Shown piece by piece: positions 19,301 to 27,500 of a stretch of DNA of 52,810 bases. This stretch comes from Lentisphaerota bacterium (lineage in GTDB: Bacteria > Verrucomicrobiota > Kiritimatiellia > UBA8416 > JABMPJ01), in the NCBI GenBank assembly GCA_013203785.1, contig JABMPJ010000200.1:1-52810 (forward strand). Reading direction: 5' to 3'. The notes below the pieces were generated by a model that was given only the letters and a program-made list of their open reading frames with translations, was not told where the DNA came from and did no database searches. Each line of letters begins with the position of its first letter. The stretch's first letter is position 1. The position numbers and the translations under genes were made by a program.

Positions 19301-22035
19301 AGTCCGTTCTGCTTGGTATCCTGCGCGAAATCCATATGAGGATAGAGCTCCACATTCCCAGCATCGAACCCGGTGATGGAGAACTGGGTCACCATCTTCT
19401 TCTTCCAGAAGACCTGGTCGGCATTGAGAGGGAATACGCTCGCGGCGTTGTGGTGGAAGCACCCAATCTTGTAGCGCAGGGTGGTGCCTGCGGCCATGGC
19501 GGGCAGCGTGCCGGTCCACCAGTCCGGGACACCTCCACCGTCAGCAGGCCCGTTGGTCGCGTAGTTCAGTTCGCTCACCAGCGTATCGTCCGTCAGGCCA
19601 TAGCCCCCCGCACCTTCAGGGAAGGACGTTCCGTTGGTGGTAAAGTAGACGAACATGTTGTCGGCCTCGGTGGCATAGCCCATCTTGACCCACATAAAGA
19701 TAGTGGCATTGGTTGCTGTCTCTGGGGGTGGAAAAAACTGATCCAGCGTCTGTCCCACGATGTCCGTCACACCCTCGGGATCGTGATGCAACCAGGAGGC
19801 TGTACTGACATCGCTGTCCGCACCCGCCCCGTTGTTGATCGTGAAGCCACTCGAACCGAGCGTGCACTCGTAGGTCTCGGCCCCCAGTGTGCCCACAATA
19901 TTGCGGGCCGTATCCACCGCCGCAAATTTTTCGCGGAAACGCTGGTTGTAGCTCATCTGTTCGTATCCGTCGAATACCGCGGTTGATCCCTCGTTGCCGG
20001 GGGGATGGTCGCGCATATCGCCACCGCTGTGAGCCACGCCGTTGAGGTCCACGCCCCCATCCAGCTTCAGAAGCACGTTTTCGGCGGAGCCATCGACCCG
20101 CACGATGAAATCAAGATTATTGGAGGCGCTGACGCGCGGGACCCACCAGCGGTAGGAGAAGTCAGTGGAGCTCTCGTCCACCACATCGTAAGGATTGAAG
20201 CCCGGGTCGCCATCGGGTCCATCGTGGCGCACATAGGAGACCCAGCCGGCCGGTACGCCATTCTCACGAATCGTAATGGGATGACGGTTCCACGGGCCGC
20301 CACTCCAGAGGTCGGAGGCCTCGGGACTGCGCCAAGAGAAGGCAAAGTAGCCGCCGGGCGGGACGATGACCTTAATTTTCTGATCCCACGGAACCTCGTA
20401 GTAGAAGTTGCCGCCGCCGGTCGAGTACTGCCACAGATAGTCCCCCGGCCGGAAATTGGTCGGAATCTCACGGTATTCTCCGTCCTCAAAATTGTCACAC
20501 ATTACAAAAAATAGAACGGTCCCATCGGCATCCGACATGGTGCCGTTTTCACGCTTGTCGACGCGTTCGTAGGCGCAGATATCCGCATCGCCCCAGCGTG
20601 GAGCCTGCCAGCCACGGGCAAAGTGTTCGTGAATATAGACCAAGTTGGGTATGCGGCCATCCCCCCACTGCCCCAGAAAGTTGATGTTGGCATGACGCGG
20701 GAAGGCACCACCGCTCTCGCCCAGAGTCTCCGATTGGTAGTTGCCGTCGGTGTAGACGTTCGGAAGCCCCTGACGGGTCAAATTCAATGCAAACTGCAAC
20801 CCTGGCCGTGTGGCGTAGTCATCGTCGTGGCTCTTCACGTAGGGCACGCCCTGCCCGGCGCTGAAGCCCTGGCCCCCGGCATACTGCAGACCGTCCAGTG
20901 TGCCCCAGCTCTGGCCCAGATTACCGTTCAGGAAGCCATGCAGCTGGCTATCCACCAATCGCATGCCCGCGTCAATGTAGCCGCTGTATGCCGGCGGCGA
21001 ACCGAGATGTTCTCCGAACATCATCAGATCGTTTCGCCCATACGACAGCTCTGTATCAAAAACACTATCGCGATGGTTGTCCCAGTCGCTGAATCCACGG
21101 GTCATGTTGAACTGCCACTGCGCTTGGCCCAGGTAGCCCGCGCTACTCGAATTTTTGTCGCCCGATTGCAGCCCGAAGAAATAGTCGGGCACATGCTTGA
21201 CCGCGTCCAGGCGCAAGCCATCGACCTTGGTGTGATCCACCAGCCAGCGCACTGCCCGAATCAGATAGCTATTGACGTCCTCGGCATAGTAGCTCGGATT
21301 ATCGGCAATGAGTTGCGCCGTAATCGAGGGATCGCCAAAACCAACCCAGCCATTGGTGGCGTGATAGTCGTAGTACTCCGGATTGTTGGGGTGGCGCACA
21401 AACGAGAGTTTTGGAATGTGATCGCCCTCACTACTTCCAAAGTTGCCATTGTCGGGGAGCTCCTGGGCAATATCGATCAGGTCAGAGAAGTTGCGGTTCT
21501 GAATCTGCCAGGTGTCGCTCCAGTCGGCAATGTTGTCCCACTTGCGATAGAACCCTTCCTCGGTCTTGCGCAGATGGAAGTCCTCGGGCAGCATTCCGGG
21601 ATAGACATCGATCGGGGTGTACTCGTTGTACCCCGGCACATCAAAGGCGCGGTGGTTCATAATGTTGTCGAAGTAGACTCGCACACCGAAGCGGTGCGCC
21701 ACGCGAATCAGGTGCAGCAGCTCGGCCTCGGTGCCGTAGCGCGTGCTGACCGTATTGCGTTGATCTTTTCCCCCCAAGTCAAAGGGGTCCCACAGATCGT
21801 ACCCGACCGAGAGGCCGCCACTGCCCTTCGTCGGCGGTGGCAGCCAAAGCGCGCCGTAGCCCACCTCGGCCAGCTCTGGCATCTTGTAGGCCAGCTCACG
21901 GTAACTGGTGTTGAAATATTGGAGCATCACCTCGGCCGAACAGAGCTGGACCGATGTAAGGAGAAGAACGACCCTCAGCAGGCGCAAGGAGTGCGAGCGC
22001 AATCGCGTCATGCTCAGCGGTGACACCTTTGTCAT
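13345..22035 (-). CDS. Giant secreted multidomain alpha-amylase (GH13) with calcium-type repeats and GH57-like domain
   Basis: From ATG 22035 (GGAGGG upstream; the frame is open to 22125) the protein has 2896 residues and a signal peptide ending near residue 34. Residues about 36-640 are a GH13 enzyme: region I DNIMNH at 123-128, region II GLRLDAVKH with nucleophile D277, region III acid E342 in MMFGEHLG, region IV HD at 403-404. Beta-sandwich segments follow to about 1480. Residues about 1485-1710 hold thrombospondin-3-like repeats (DTDGDGLPDG, DSDYDGIKDGDED), which usually bind calcium. About 1860-2000 resembles a glucodextranase/CBM9-type module. About 2090-2360 looks like GH57: LNLHITPTLA, STFSDHILPYF and a VFWPPERVLD motif with a candidate nucleophile Glu. 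Another DxDxDG-type repeat lies near 2760-2805. It probably acts outside the cell on starch or glycogen; malQ lies downstream on the same strand. Confidence 0.85.
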   Translation of the reverse strand: MTKVSPLSMTRLRSHSLRLLRVVLLLTSVQLCSAEVMLQYFNTSYRELAYKMPELAEVGYGALWLPPPTKGSGGLSVGYDLWDPFDLGGKDQRNTVSTRYGTEAELLHLIRVAHRFGVRVYFDNIMNHRAFDVPGYNEYTPIDVYPGMLPEDFHLRKTEEGFYRKWDNIADWSDTWQIQNRNFSDLIDIAQELPDNGNFGSSEGDHIPKLSFVRHPNNPEYYDYHATNGWVGFGDPSITAQLIADNPSYYAEDVNSYLIRAVRWLVDHTKVDGLRLDAVKHVPDYFFGLQSGDKNSSSAGYLGQAQWQFNMTRGFSDWDNHRDSVFDTELSYGRNDLMMFGEHLGSPPAYSGYIDAGMRLVDSQLHGFLNGNLGQSWGTLDGLQYAGGQGFSAGQGVPYVKSHDDDYATRPGLQFALNLTRQGLPNVYTDGNYQSETLGESGGAFPRHANINFLGQWGDGRIPNLVYIHEHFARGWQAPRWGDADICAYERVDKRENGTMSDADGTVLFFVMCDNFEDGEYREIPTNFRPGDYLWQYSTGGGNFYYEVPWDQKIKVIVPPGGYFAFSWRSPEASDLWSGGPWNRHPITIRENGVPAGWVSYVRHDGPDGDPGFNPYDVVDESSTDFSYRWWVPRVSASNNLDFIVRVDGSAENVLLKLDGGVDLNGVAHSGGDMRDHPPGNEGSTAVFDGYEQMSYNQRFREKFAAVDTARNIVGTLGAETYECTLGSSGFTINNGAGADSDVSTASWLHHDPEGVTDIVGQTLDQFFPPPETATNATIFMWVKMGYATEADNMFVYFTTNGTSFPEGAGGYGLTDDTLVSELNYATNGPADGGGVPDWWTGTLPAMAAGTTLRYKIGCFHHNAASVFPLNADQVFWKKKMVTQFSITGFDAGNVELYPHMDFAQDTKQNGLDEGFHVLRARAFLNRSASSSIYNTFVQPFYYDAEPPTGVVVYPAENDTLGNNQYGAVVRTDWTVTKVYFNVDDVSVANDDGSTGRELGNGTNALGAVSWVEASETDASLALNPTYPGYPREWRFDYNNIPTNSAATIRVKLAELSSSTNVLLSDVDGRFNTLERHVTANGPDFGMYIAYPQRDGDRVGVGYEMKTWFSPALWTGESVDTIRDRFLIRIDGVAQGRSQYDVRWQDGGNGWHELRYALPDLYNGDDNDLHDIVVTHTNAAGGGVVLTANRTVTAWPTVKGPYIDIVTPPEFDSDGKAYEIILAENCTAGSVDRQYTIKVETDLSAQHVWLEFPNDTVTLTPYASTTNALTGTVSVWNGSNTIEGAGMALVGTVSAVFSNTTVVGSNTLFTSELKVGSRLQIDTNIVTVAAISNTTQLTLSNPYSGTTTNDVGVTLMPAFDSELSEGAVLMVGSQVLTVTGILSSSNCIVSPPYAGPTASGLIGYRVDGNPQTSGDKRNWLFLWENIEPGNYWFGAHCNTNEASMASVTASAWRNTTVIFREMVVTNATLDWDDDGLFNGAETIPTNLPTQNAETWVNGDVHIWRVYGRTDPLRPDTDGDGLPDGLESGWRSADVGQTDTNLDTNCDGFSNFLPDYDPPFFNTVPDNSGLPDYVFYGSRTKLIHGTLTDPNNPDSDYDGIKDGDEDVNRNGWVDGDGVALPPGANWWDVRTQDSDWPDGEWDVAWATHPGRETDPNNSDTDGDGASDGYGEDVNYNGRIDGDTDSNRVWVVGELWQESDPLNPDTDGDGLPDGWERRYNFSPLNSGVTNAINMMTGAVITNVEHGAQGNPDMDLIVVGGVTSAYVNIMEYENGTNPRDPNSLDPPPAGSIVIGPGEKLGEIYGRSYYEEFMDWSWNDLLVLDEYEGGGPNNQLGDVYKGWDGWDESRDIVAFYAHDGGDSGSGDGKFYFRVDFYDLRPLAEEGNLDLYVVIDTGNTGQGEHALPDDVDALTQMGWEVVVACYQSGQGRVYVDLNRSNNTTTVGANLADFGVVGRSDPSDGFIDAYYSAELDAVEFSISRQALIDAGWAGSGASNFSYQVYTTKDGTSNDPVGAGDIGGRNDIRDSIYDDWIAEDYWQAQEGLENILYSWIPGTARAGRAKVASLIHGNQAIRPGNEIQELINTGNGAGYHRPITAHAVFGQPLNLHITPTLAAAIQWAAADPVAGKPWADGPALNAEIATLIDTNVVYLLGSTFSDHILPYFNEAYNRDSETLARQYLERIYATTIDPATAVFWPPERVLDYDVFDKITDMGYGYSLVDQDTHLFNWLGRTESLIEGAYRINEFRRTGQLSGRCFVINNLASSYRFNTTDNGLDISLRALLIRKARSGVRDQVVTLLSNWEDFAVNANADAYDLNLRWLANHPWTPVVALEQITRGEIDATDDGVGDAVGAGWWTQWRSDEPSVANKQSYNWLNHASQEDFDHWYVGQSGVEEGLETKHFEIRPGTALTNVYGMLYSGGLVVDAWQAVQGVVNTNLSLLARATLHASVFQTAFHDENNHDTRRYSTGQYMYPATSSNSLALFSQTAQSQTRMAALYTQVDTWAASAGTVTTPQVLSTDVDLDGEDEYILYNDRLFVLFESIGGRMTGAWIRDLLGGGVYQAMGNFVGYAGSQTEEEGAWNVDAEGAVVAYRTSGLKDWFVGHSGYVNMLYTATALPQGWRFVSADGFIQKEITLAPQAREVEVVYQLSGDLAGQTLYVRHGLSPDLADLLQDGQATLSDVSDAGGVLTLSNTNYGTTVSARIGYADAGHSCGWQSSAEDEDTNKVDYATRPMRNQAQTHQAEIFGTGSFAFALGFDAQPSDWDADGMPNTYEDARSAFLNPYDGTDGTNDYDMDGVVNSNEWISNTDPNDDTDYLHLTGAEGKTNGFEVRFPAKPQRLYRVAYDDDLVGAPGWSNATPTPITVPAPQTYTWTDDGSTTAPHPTNTTHRFYDIRVSLP

Positions 22036-22581
22036 GGATCCAGGCCCTCCGAACATGCAACGCCACACGGACATGATGCCTGGTTTCTCCAACCAGTTCC
22101 CGCACCACGCCCTCGCAACGTGCATCTACACCTCGTAGTATAGCACACAAATGGGAAAACGGGATACGAGGTTCCTTGTGACGGGAAGCCAAAGGATTGC
22201 CTTCTGAATAGAGGAGAATATACCCGAATACGTGAGGAGAGTCAAGAAACCCAGGCAACACGAGAGAGCGTTTTGCTCAGCAGTGCTCATTATGGACCCG
22301 GCACGCGGAGCGGCTCGCCCCCCCCCACCTGGAAAAATACAGGATACTCTGGGAGTGCCCCGGACGTCCGGGGCCGTGCTGCTTGAGCGAGCGTGTCTCA
22401 TCTGTCGCATCTCACCATCACGGTGAGTCACGACATTGGGACACGCGAACCGAGGTGAAGGGCCTAAATTTGAGGAAATTTGAGGGCACGCTATTTGGCC
22501 CACTTCGTGCTTTATACTTGGGCAGACAGCTAGCCTCTCGCTCGGGTCGTCGGGTCCCATCCCCGGCGGCCCGACCCTTTT
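22036..22581. other. Intergenic region with short repeats
   Basis: No gene is visible. A minus-strand -10-like box TATACT (22137-22142) may belong to the amylase promoter, with a leader of about 95 bases. A perfect 16-base palindrome CCCCGGACGTCCGGGG lies at 22358-22373, a CTCACC/GGTGAG hairpin near 22410-22426, and a tandem duplicate of AAATTTGAGG at 22466-22485. A C-run lies near 22318-22326. Confidence 0.45.
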
Positions 22582-23148
22582 CTAGGCCCGGCCAAGAGAT
22601 TTTCCCGTACGCGTATCCACCTTGATCCGCTCGCCGGACGCCATGTACTCGGGCACTTGGACAACGTAGCCGGTTGATAAGGTGGCAGGCTTGGTACGCG
22701 CCGTGGCAGAGGCACCGCGCACCGAGGGGTCGCACTCCACAATATCCAGCTCGACGGTCGTCGGCATCTCGATCCCGAGCGTGCGCCCCTCACTCATTAA
22801 CCCCTGAATACCCTCCATGCCCTCGATCAGGAACTGGCGCTCTTCGCTGAGATCTTCAGCCGGAAGGACGATTTCGCTGTAGTCCTCGAGGTCTGTAAAC
22901 ACGAAGCGGTCCCCATCGGCATAGGAATACTGTAGTTCGCGCCGCTCAAAATCAATATCAGCAAACGCATCATCTCCGCGCAGGCTCATGTCACGCTTCT
23001 GTTTCGTGGCCAGGTTCCTGAATCGAACGCGATAGATGCTACTGGCTCCGCGCGCCGTAGGAGAACTGATCTGAAGCTCCTCGACACTATGCGGAACCCC
23101 ATCCACGGCGACAATGGAACCACGCTTCAATTCGTGTGCTTTCGGCAT
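22582..23148 (-). CDS. efpL: Elongation factor P-like protein EfpL (YeiP)
   Basis: This 188-residue protein has the three-domain EF-P fold, which relieves ribosomes stalled at proline runs by entering next to the P-site tRNA. It belongs to the YeiP/EfpL branch rather than canonical EF-P: the tip loop reads SSPTARGAS with an arginine at exactly position 33 and lacks the lysine or arginine context of modified EF-P. The C-terminal signature GASATARTKPATLSTGYVVQV is also the YeiP form. The start ATG follows a G-rich GGGGGGGAT site. The gene begins 7 bases after the stop of the glycine-zipper gene, so the two are probably co-transcribed. The many proline-rich proteins in this window (36821, 40360) are plausible clients, which is inference. 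Confidence 0.92.
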   Translation of the reverse strand: MPKAHELKRGSIVAVDGVPHSVEELQISSPTARGASSIYRVRFRNLATKQKRDMSLRGDDAFADIDFERRELQYSYADGDRFVFTDLEDYSEIVLPAEDLSEERQFLIEGMEGIQGLMSEGRTLGIEMPTTVELDIVECDPSVRGASATARTKPATLSTGYVVQVPEYMASGERIKVDTRTGKSLGRA

Positions 23149-23155
23149 ATCCCCC

Positions 23156-23725
23156 CTATTCCTCCGCCACTACTTGTCCCGAGTAGCGGGCCAATCCGGC
23201 CGCCGTGGGCAGATTCGTATACACCTCCCCTTGCGGCCCAACAAAACTCCCATTAGCCATCCGCAGCAAGCGTACATCCATAGCCGCGCCCGTCACCAAC
23301 CTAATCTCCACCTTCACGACATCCACACCGGGGTGATAGTTCGGTGCCGGTGTCGCTGGCGCCGAAGCCTTCGGCTTGGGCTTGGGCTCGATCCGTGAGA
23401 CATGGCGCGGGGTCCAGTCATAACGATCATAGCTCTGCCAGCCATAGTAAGGGTAGCGACCGCCGTAGCGCCGCCGCCCGTAGTCGTCATGGCCACCATG
23501 GCGCCGATGGGCCGTACGCTCCAGCTCGCGGCCCATCAGGCCCCCTGCGATCGCACCAATGGGCACAGTCACAGATGAGTGCCATCCATCCACCGATTCG
23601 CCAAGAATGAGCCCTGCCCCCGCGCCAAACAGCGCACCCCAAATCACATCCTCATCTCCTGCCCGGGCGGCACCCGAGCCCAGACACAGACCCACAACCA
23701 GACTCCACATAATGATCCGTTGCAT
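23156..23725 (-). CDS. Exported glycine-zipper envelope protein
   Basis: The ATG at 23725 follows a near-perfect GGAGGTGA site; a GTG 15 bases upstream keeps the frame open but would put the ribosome site inside the gene. The protein has 189 residues: a signal peptide (MQRIIMWSLVVGLCLGSGAARA), then a glycine-zipper-like segment at about 28-65 (WGALFGAGAGLILGE, IGAIAGGLMGRELE), a Tyr/Arg/Gly-rich low-complexity stretch, a KPKPKAS/Pro-Ala linker, and a C-terminal 60 residues with PQGEVYTNLPTAAGLARYSG. Glycine-zipper proteins of this type usually sit in or at the outer membrane; the function is unknown. It is the first gene of a likely operon with efpL. Confidence 0.75.
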   Translation of the reverse strand: MQRIIMWSLVVGLCLGSGAARAGDEDVIWGALFGAGAGLILGESVDGWHSSVTVPIGAIAGGLMGRELERTAHRRHGGHDDYGRRRYGGRYPYYGWQSYDRYDWTPRHVSRIEPKPKPKASAPATPAPNYHPGVDVVKVEIRLVTGAAMDVRLLRMANGSFVGPQGEVYTNLPTAAGLARYSGQVVAEE

Positions 23726-23863
23726 GATGATCACCTCCACTGGGAACTATACACCTGAACAGATCTGCTGTCGCGTAGAATCAGGGCACGGCGCGTCTTC
23801 ACTCTTGCCACACTTTGTAATTTGAGACTATGTTTCCGTGTACGCAAACGAGGAGAGATACAG

Positions 23864-24532
23864 ATGACGACCCCCCCCCTGAAGACTCTATTGAACACCG
23901 CCTGCATTGCTGGCACCATACTGAGTGTGGCGATCCTGGTTTCCGGGTGTGGAAAGTCGGCACCGCAAGCGGGCGATACAGCCCCCAAAGTGCGCCCCGT
24001 AGAAGCGCCTCAACCCGAGCCCGCCCCCGACCTACCGCCCACAGTTGTGATCGACACCTCGATGGGGAGTATCGAGGTCACGCTGTGGCCCGACAAGGCG
24101 CCGGGCACTGTCTCCAATTTTCTGGCTTACGTGGACAGCGGCTTCTATGACGCGCTCATCTTTCACCGCGTCATCAAGGGGTTCATGGTTCAGGGCGGCG
24201 GATTTGAGTCCTCCATGAAGCAGAAGGCTGCCGGCACCCAGATCAAGAACGAGGCCAGCGTAGAGTCTCCCAACAATCGAGGAACCATCGCCATGGCCCG
24301 CACGTCAGATGTCGACAGCGCCACGGCCCAATTCTTCATCAACCTGGTCAACAACGATTTTCTCAACCATCGTGATGCCACTCCGCGTGGGTTCGGCTAT
24401 TGCGCCTTTGGTGAGGTCACCGCAGGCATGGACGTGGTGGATGCCATCGGCAGTGTGGCGACGGGTCGCAAGGGCATGATGGAGAATGTGCCGAACGAAG
24501 CGGTCATCATCAAGACGATCAGGCTGAAATAG
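23864..24532 (+). CDS. Lipoprotein peptidyl-prolyl cis-trans isomerase (cyclophilin type)
   Basis: The ATG at 23864 follows AGGAGAG. The 222-residue precursor has a lipobox ILVSGC with the lipidated Cys at 29, then a Pro-rich linker (APQPEPAPDLPP) and a bacterial cyclophilin domain from about residue 60: VVIDTSMGSIEVTLWPDKAP, the active-site strand FHRVIKGFMVQGG, then GTIAMART and TAQFFINL. It isomerises X-Pro bonds in proteins folding in the periplasm. The tryptophan that confers cyclosporin sensitivity in eukaryotic cyclophilins is not evident, as is usual in bacteria. It is convergent with the kinase gene, 19 bases apart, with no clear terminator. Confidence 0.93.
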   Translation: MTTPPLKTLLNTACIAGTILSVAILVSGCGKSAPQAGDTAPKVRPVEAPQPEPAPDLPPTVVIDTSMGSIEVTLWPDKAPGTVSNFLAYVDSGFYDALIFHRVIKGFMVQGGGFESSMKQKAAGTQIKNEASVESPNNRGTIAMARTSDVDSATAQFFINLVNNDFLNHRDATPRGFGYCAFGEVTAGMDVVDAIGSVATGRKGMMENVPNEAVIIKTIRLK

Positions 24533-24551
24533 AAGATCGCTGGCGGTGGGG

Positions 24552-27500
24552 TTACGGCTTCCTCTTATTCAGGGGGCCCCGACCGCCTCCTTCACGCCTT
24601 GGAAGCGCCGCACCATTGACCGTCACCAAGTTGGGCATCGTCGCAAGGATCTCACGAACGGCGCGCAGATCGCCCACGTTGATGGACTCCAATGCCATCC
24701 CTGAGAGCGGTGTATAGTCAATCATCGCCAGGTTGCTACAGGAGAGATGCACCAGCGGCAGGCTCCGTAGCGGTTTAAGATCCCTGACCTCTGTCCCGTC
24801 TATAGTGAGGGACCTCAGTGGAAGCCCGCGCAAAGGACTCAGGTCGGACAGACGCGTATTGCTGATATTCAAAAAACCCAGCGCAAGTCCCGCCAGCCCA
24901 TCCAAATCACGTACCTGCGTCTCACTGATGTCCAGCCATTCTACCGACGATTCTTCCAAGCCGGAGAGGCTGGACAGGGGTGTCCGGGCGGCCTTTAGTC
25001 GCTTCAGCTCAGAACCGCTCACAAAACTCACATCCTTAATGGCGCACCCGCTGACATCAAGATCCTGGATCGGCATCGACCGCAACGGGGGTAGACTGCT
25101 CACCCCGGAATCGGCCAGGTTGAGACGCGTCAGGGGCATCTCCTTCAGATTGCGAAGATCGTTCACTTTCGTGCCCGACAGGTCCAGTTCAGTCAGGGCC
25201 ATGCCGCTCAACGCAAAGAGATCCCGCACAGGCGCACCCGCCAGCGAAAGCGAGCTTAACGGCATGCGGCGCAGAGGGCTCAGATCAGACACATTCGATT
25301 TCGAAATCGTCAGGGACTTGAGAGGAAGACCGGAGAGGCCGGAGAGATTGCGTAGGCCCGGTGCCGTCAGTGTCAGCGAGGCCAACTGCGTACAGGCCCC
25401 TAGGGCCCGTAGGTCCCGCAGGTCACCCGATGTAATCGTCATGCTCACGATCTGCCCATTGTCGACCTGTGTTTCAATATCAGTCGCCGCCATCCCGGGA
25501 TTGGCCCGCTGCAGTGCTGCGGCGATGGCATCTGGGGATGCGGAGGCACCCGCGCTGTCCACACCCGTTACAAAACGTCGCTGGGTCGCCGTGGCCTGTT
25601 GGGCGGCCTGCTCTATGACCTGCAGCACGGGCACATGGTCGCGCCCGAACGCGGTCTCTCCATGCTGCTTCCGGTACTGATTCACAGCTGCCTCGAGCCG
25701 CGCGGCGTCCGAACTGGAGAGACGCAGGGTGCGCAGGTAGATCATGGCCAGCTCTTTGGTATAGGTTTCACCATTGATAGGCATCCCGATCGATTGCAGC
25801 AGGCGTAGCATCGCCACGCGGGCACGCCCCTCGCTATCGGCCGTGGCTTTTCCGTCCACAGCGGCGGCCGGGCGACGGGTCAGGAGCGGGTGTGTACGCG
25901 TGAAATACTGCCCGGCATAGCTCATGGCACCGGCCTGCCAAGCCATCACGCCTTTGGCTAGTGCCACAGCCTGATTCTCGTCGTCGCCCATTCGCGCCAG
26001 TCGTTCGCTGCCCGACAGATCCCTTGGACCGAACGAAAGCTCTACCGAGACGCCTTGCACCGAGGTCACCACGCGGGCATGCACCACGCCATCCACGACA
26101 CCCATGATCTTAAGTTCACGCCGACCATCCTTCATGGCCACATCGATGGTTTGGCCCACTTCAGCCGAGAACGAGTCCAGAATGTTCCGATCCATCTTCT
26201 CGGCGTCAGCCAGCACGGAGGACAGGGACGTAAAATCGCGCTTCTGCTCGGGATCAACCACCTGGGCCATCGACGCGTCCAAGATCCCGCGGGCTGTTGA
26301 CACGCCCCCCTCGAGAAGACGCGCCGCGACATCGTCCAGGATATTCTCGACGCTCTGACGCGATTCAACCTCGGCGATGCGATGGGCCTGCTCGGCCGCC
26401 TCGTGCTCCGCCCGCAAAAAGGCGGCCCGACTCTCACGCTGTTCACGTGTCTGCCCGCTCAGCATACCGACGTAGTTCAGATAGAGTCCGGCGGCTTCGA
26501 GCCATGCCCGCTTACGCTGTAACGGTTCAGCCTGCTTGTCCAGCCCCACCATAACCGCGTGTATCGCTTCGTCGCGGGTTACGTGCAGTGACCGGATATC
26601 GTCGCGCGCCTGTAGAGCAAACTCCGATCCCCGTCCGGCCACCATCACCTTTCGATAGCGCGCCTCCGCCTCATCATAGTCGTAGGGATGCGAAGCCGCC
26701 CATTCGCGGGCTTGCTGCAACATACGCTCCGCACGTGTGCGACTCTGCGCAACCACGACGGCCGCCTTCTGATCCTCTACCGGCACGGGTGGTGCCACGG
26801 CATCCATTAAGCGTCCGTAGACCCACACACCGGCAATGACGCCCACGGCGCCAGCACAGAGCGTGGCCAGGAGTGGGGCGAGCGACCCATGCTGCGGCCG
26901 TACCGAGGCATGCGACCGCGGCCGCGCGGCCGCCGGAATCTTCAACACTTTGGGTAGAGGCGTATGCGCCGCCGTACTCAGTCCGGCCTCGACCAAGGGC
27001 TCAACCGGCTGTAGATGTCGCTTGGCCCGTGCGATATCGGACCGGACCGCAAGCCAATCCATGTAGCGGTGGTTGCGATCCTTGGCCATCATCTTCTCAA
27101 TCAGCCCGCAGATCGCGGGTGAAAGCTTGTCGTTGTATTTCAGTGGCGACGGCACTGAGCCCGTCAACTGCTTCTCCATGACCACGTCATCCGGCTCGCC
27201 CTGAAAGAGCATCGTCCCTGTGACCAGGTGATAGAGCATGGCCCCCAGTGAGTAGATGTCGGTGCGGCAGTCCAGATCGGTAATGCCCTGTATCTGCTCG
27301 GGCGACATATAGGCCGGCGTGCCCATGACTTCATCGGAGACCCGCTCAACCTTCATAGCGTTGATCGTGCGTGCCAACCCCAAATCGGTGACTTTGGGAG
27401 TGCCATCGGCATCAATCAGGACATTGTCCGGCTTGATATCGCAGTGGATGATCCCCGCCGTCTCCCACGCATAGGCCAGGGCGTCGGCCACATAACCGGC

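Noticed and set aside
22541..22584. Hairpin followed by TTTT, resembling a plus-strand terminator
   Set aside because: No plus-strand gene lies upstream, and in the minus direction no T-run follows.
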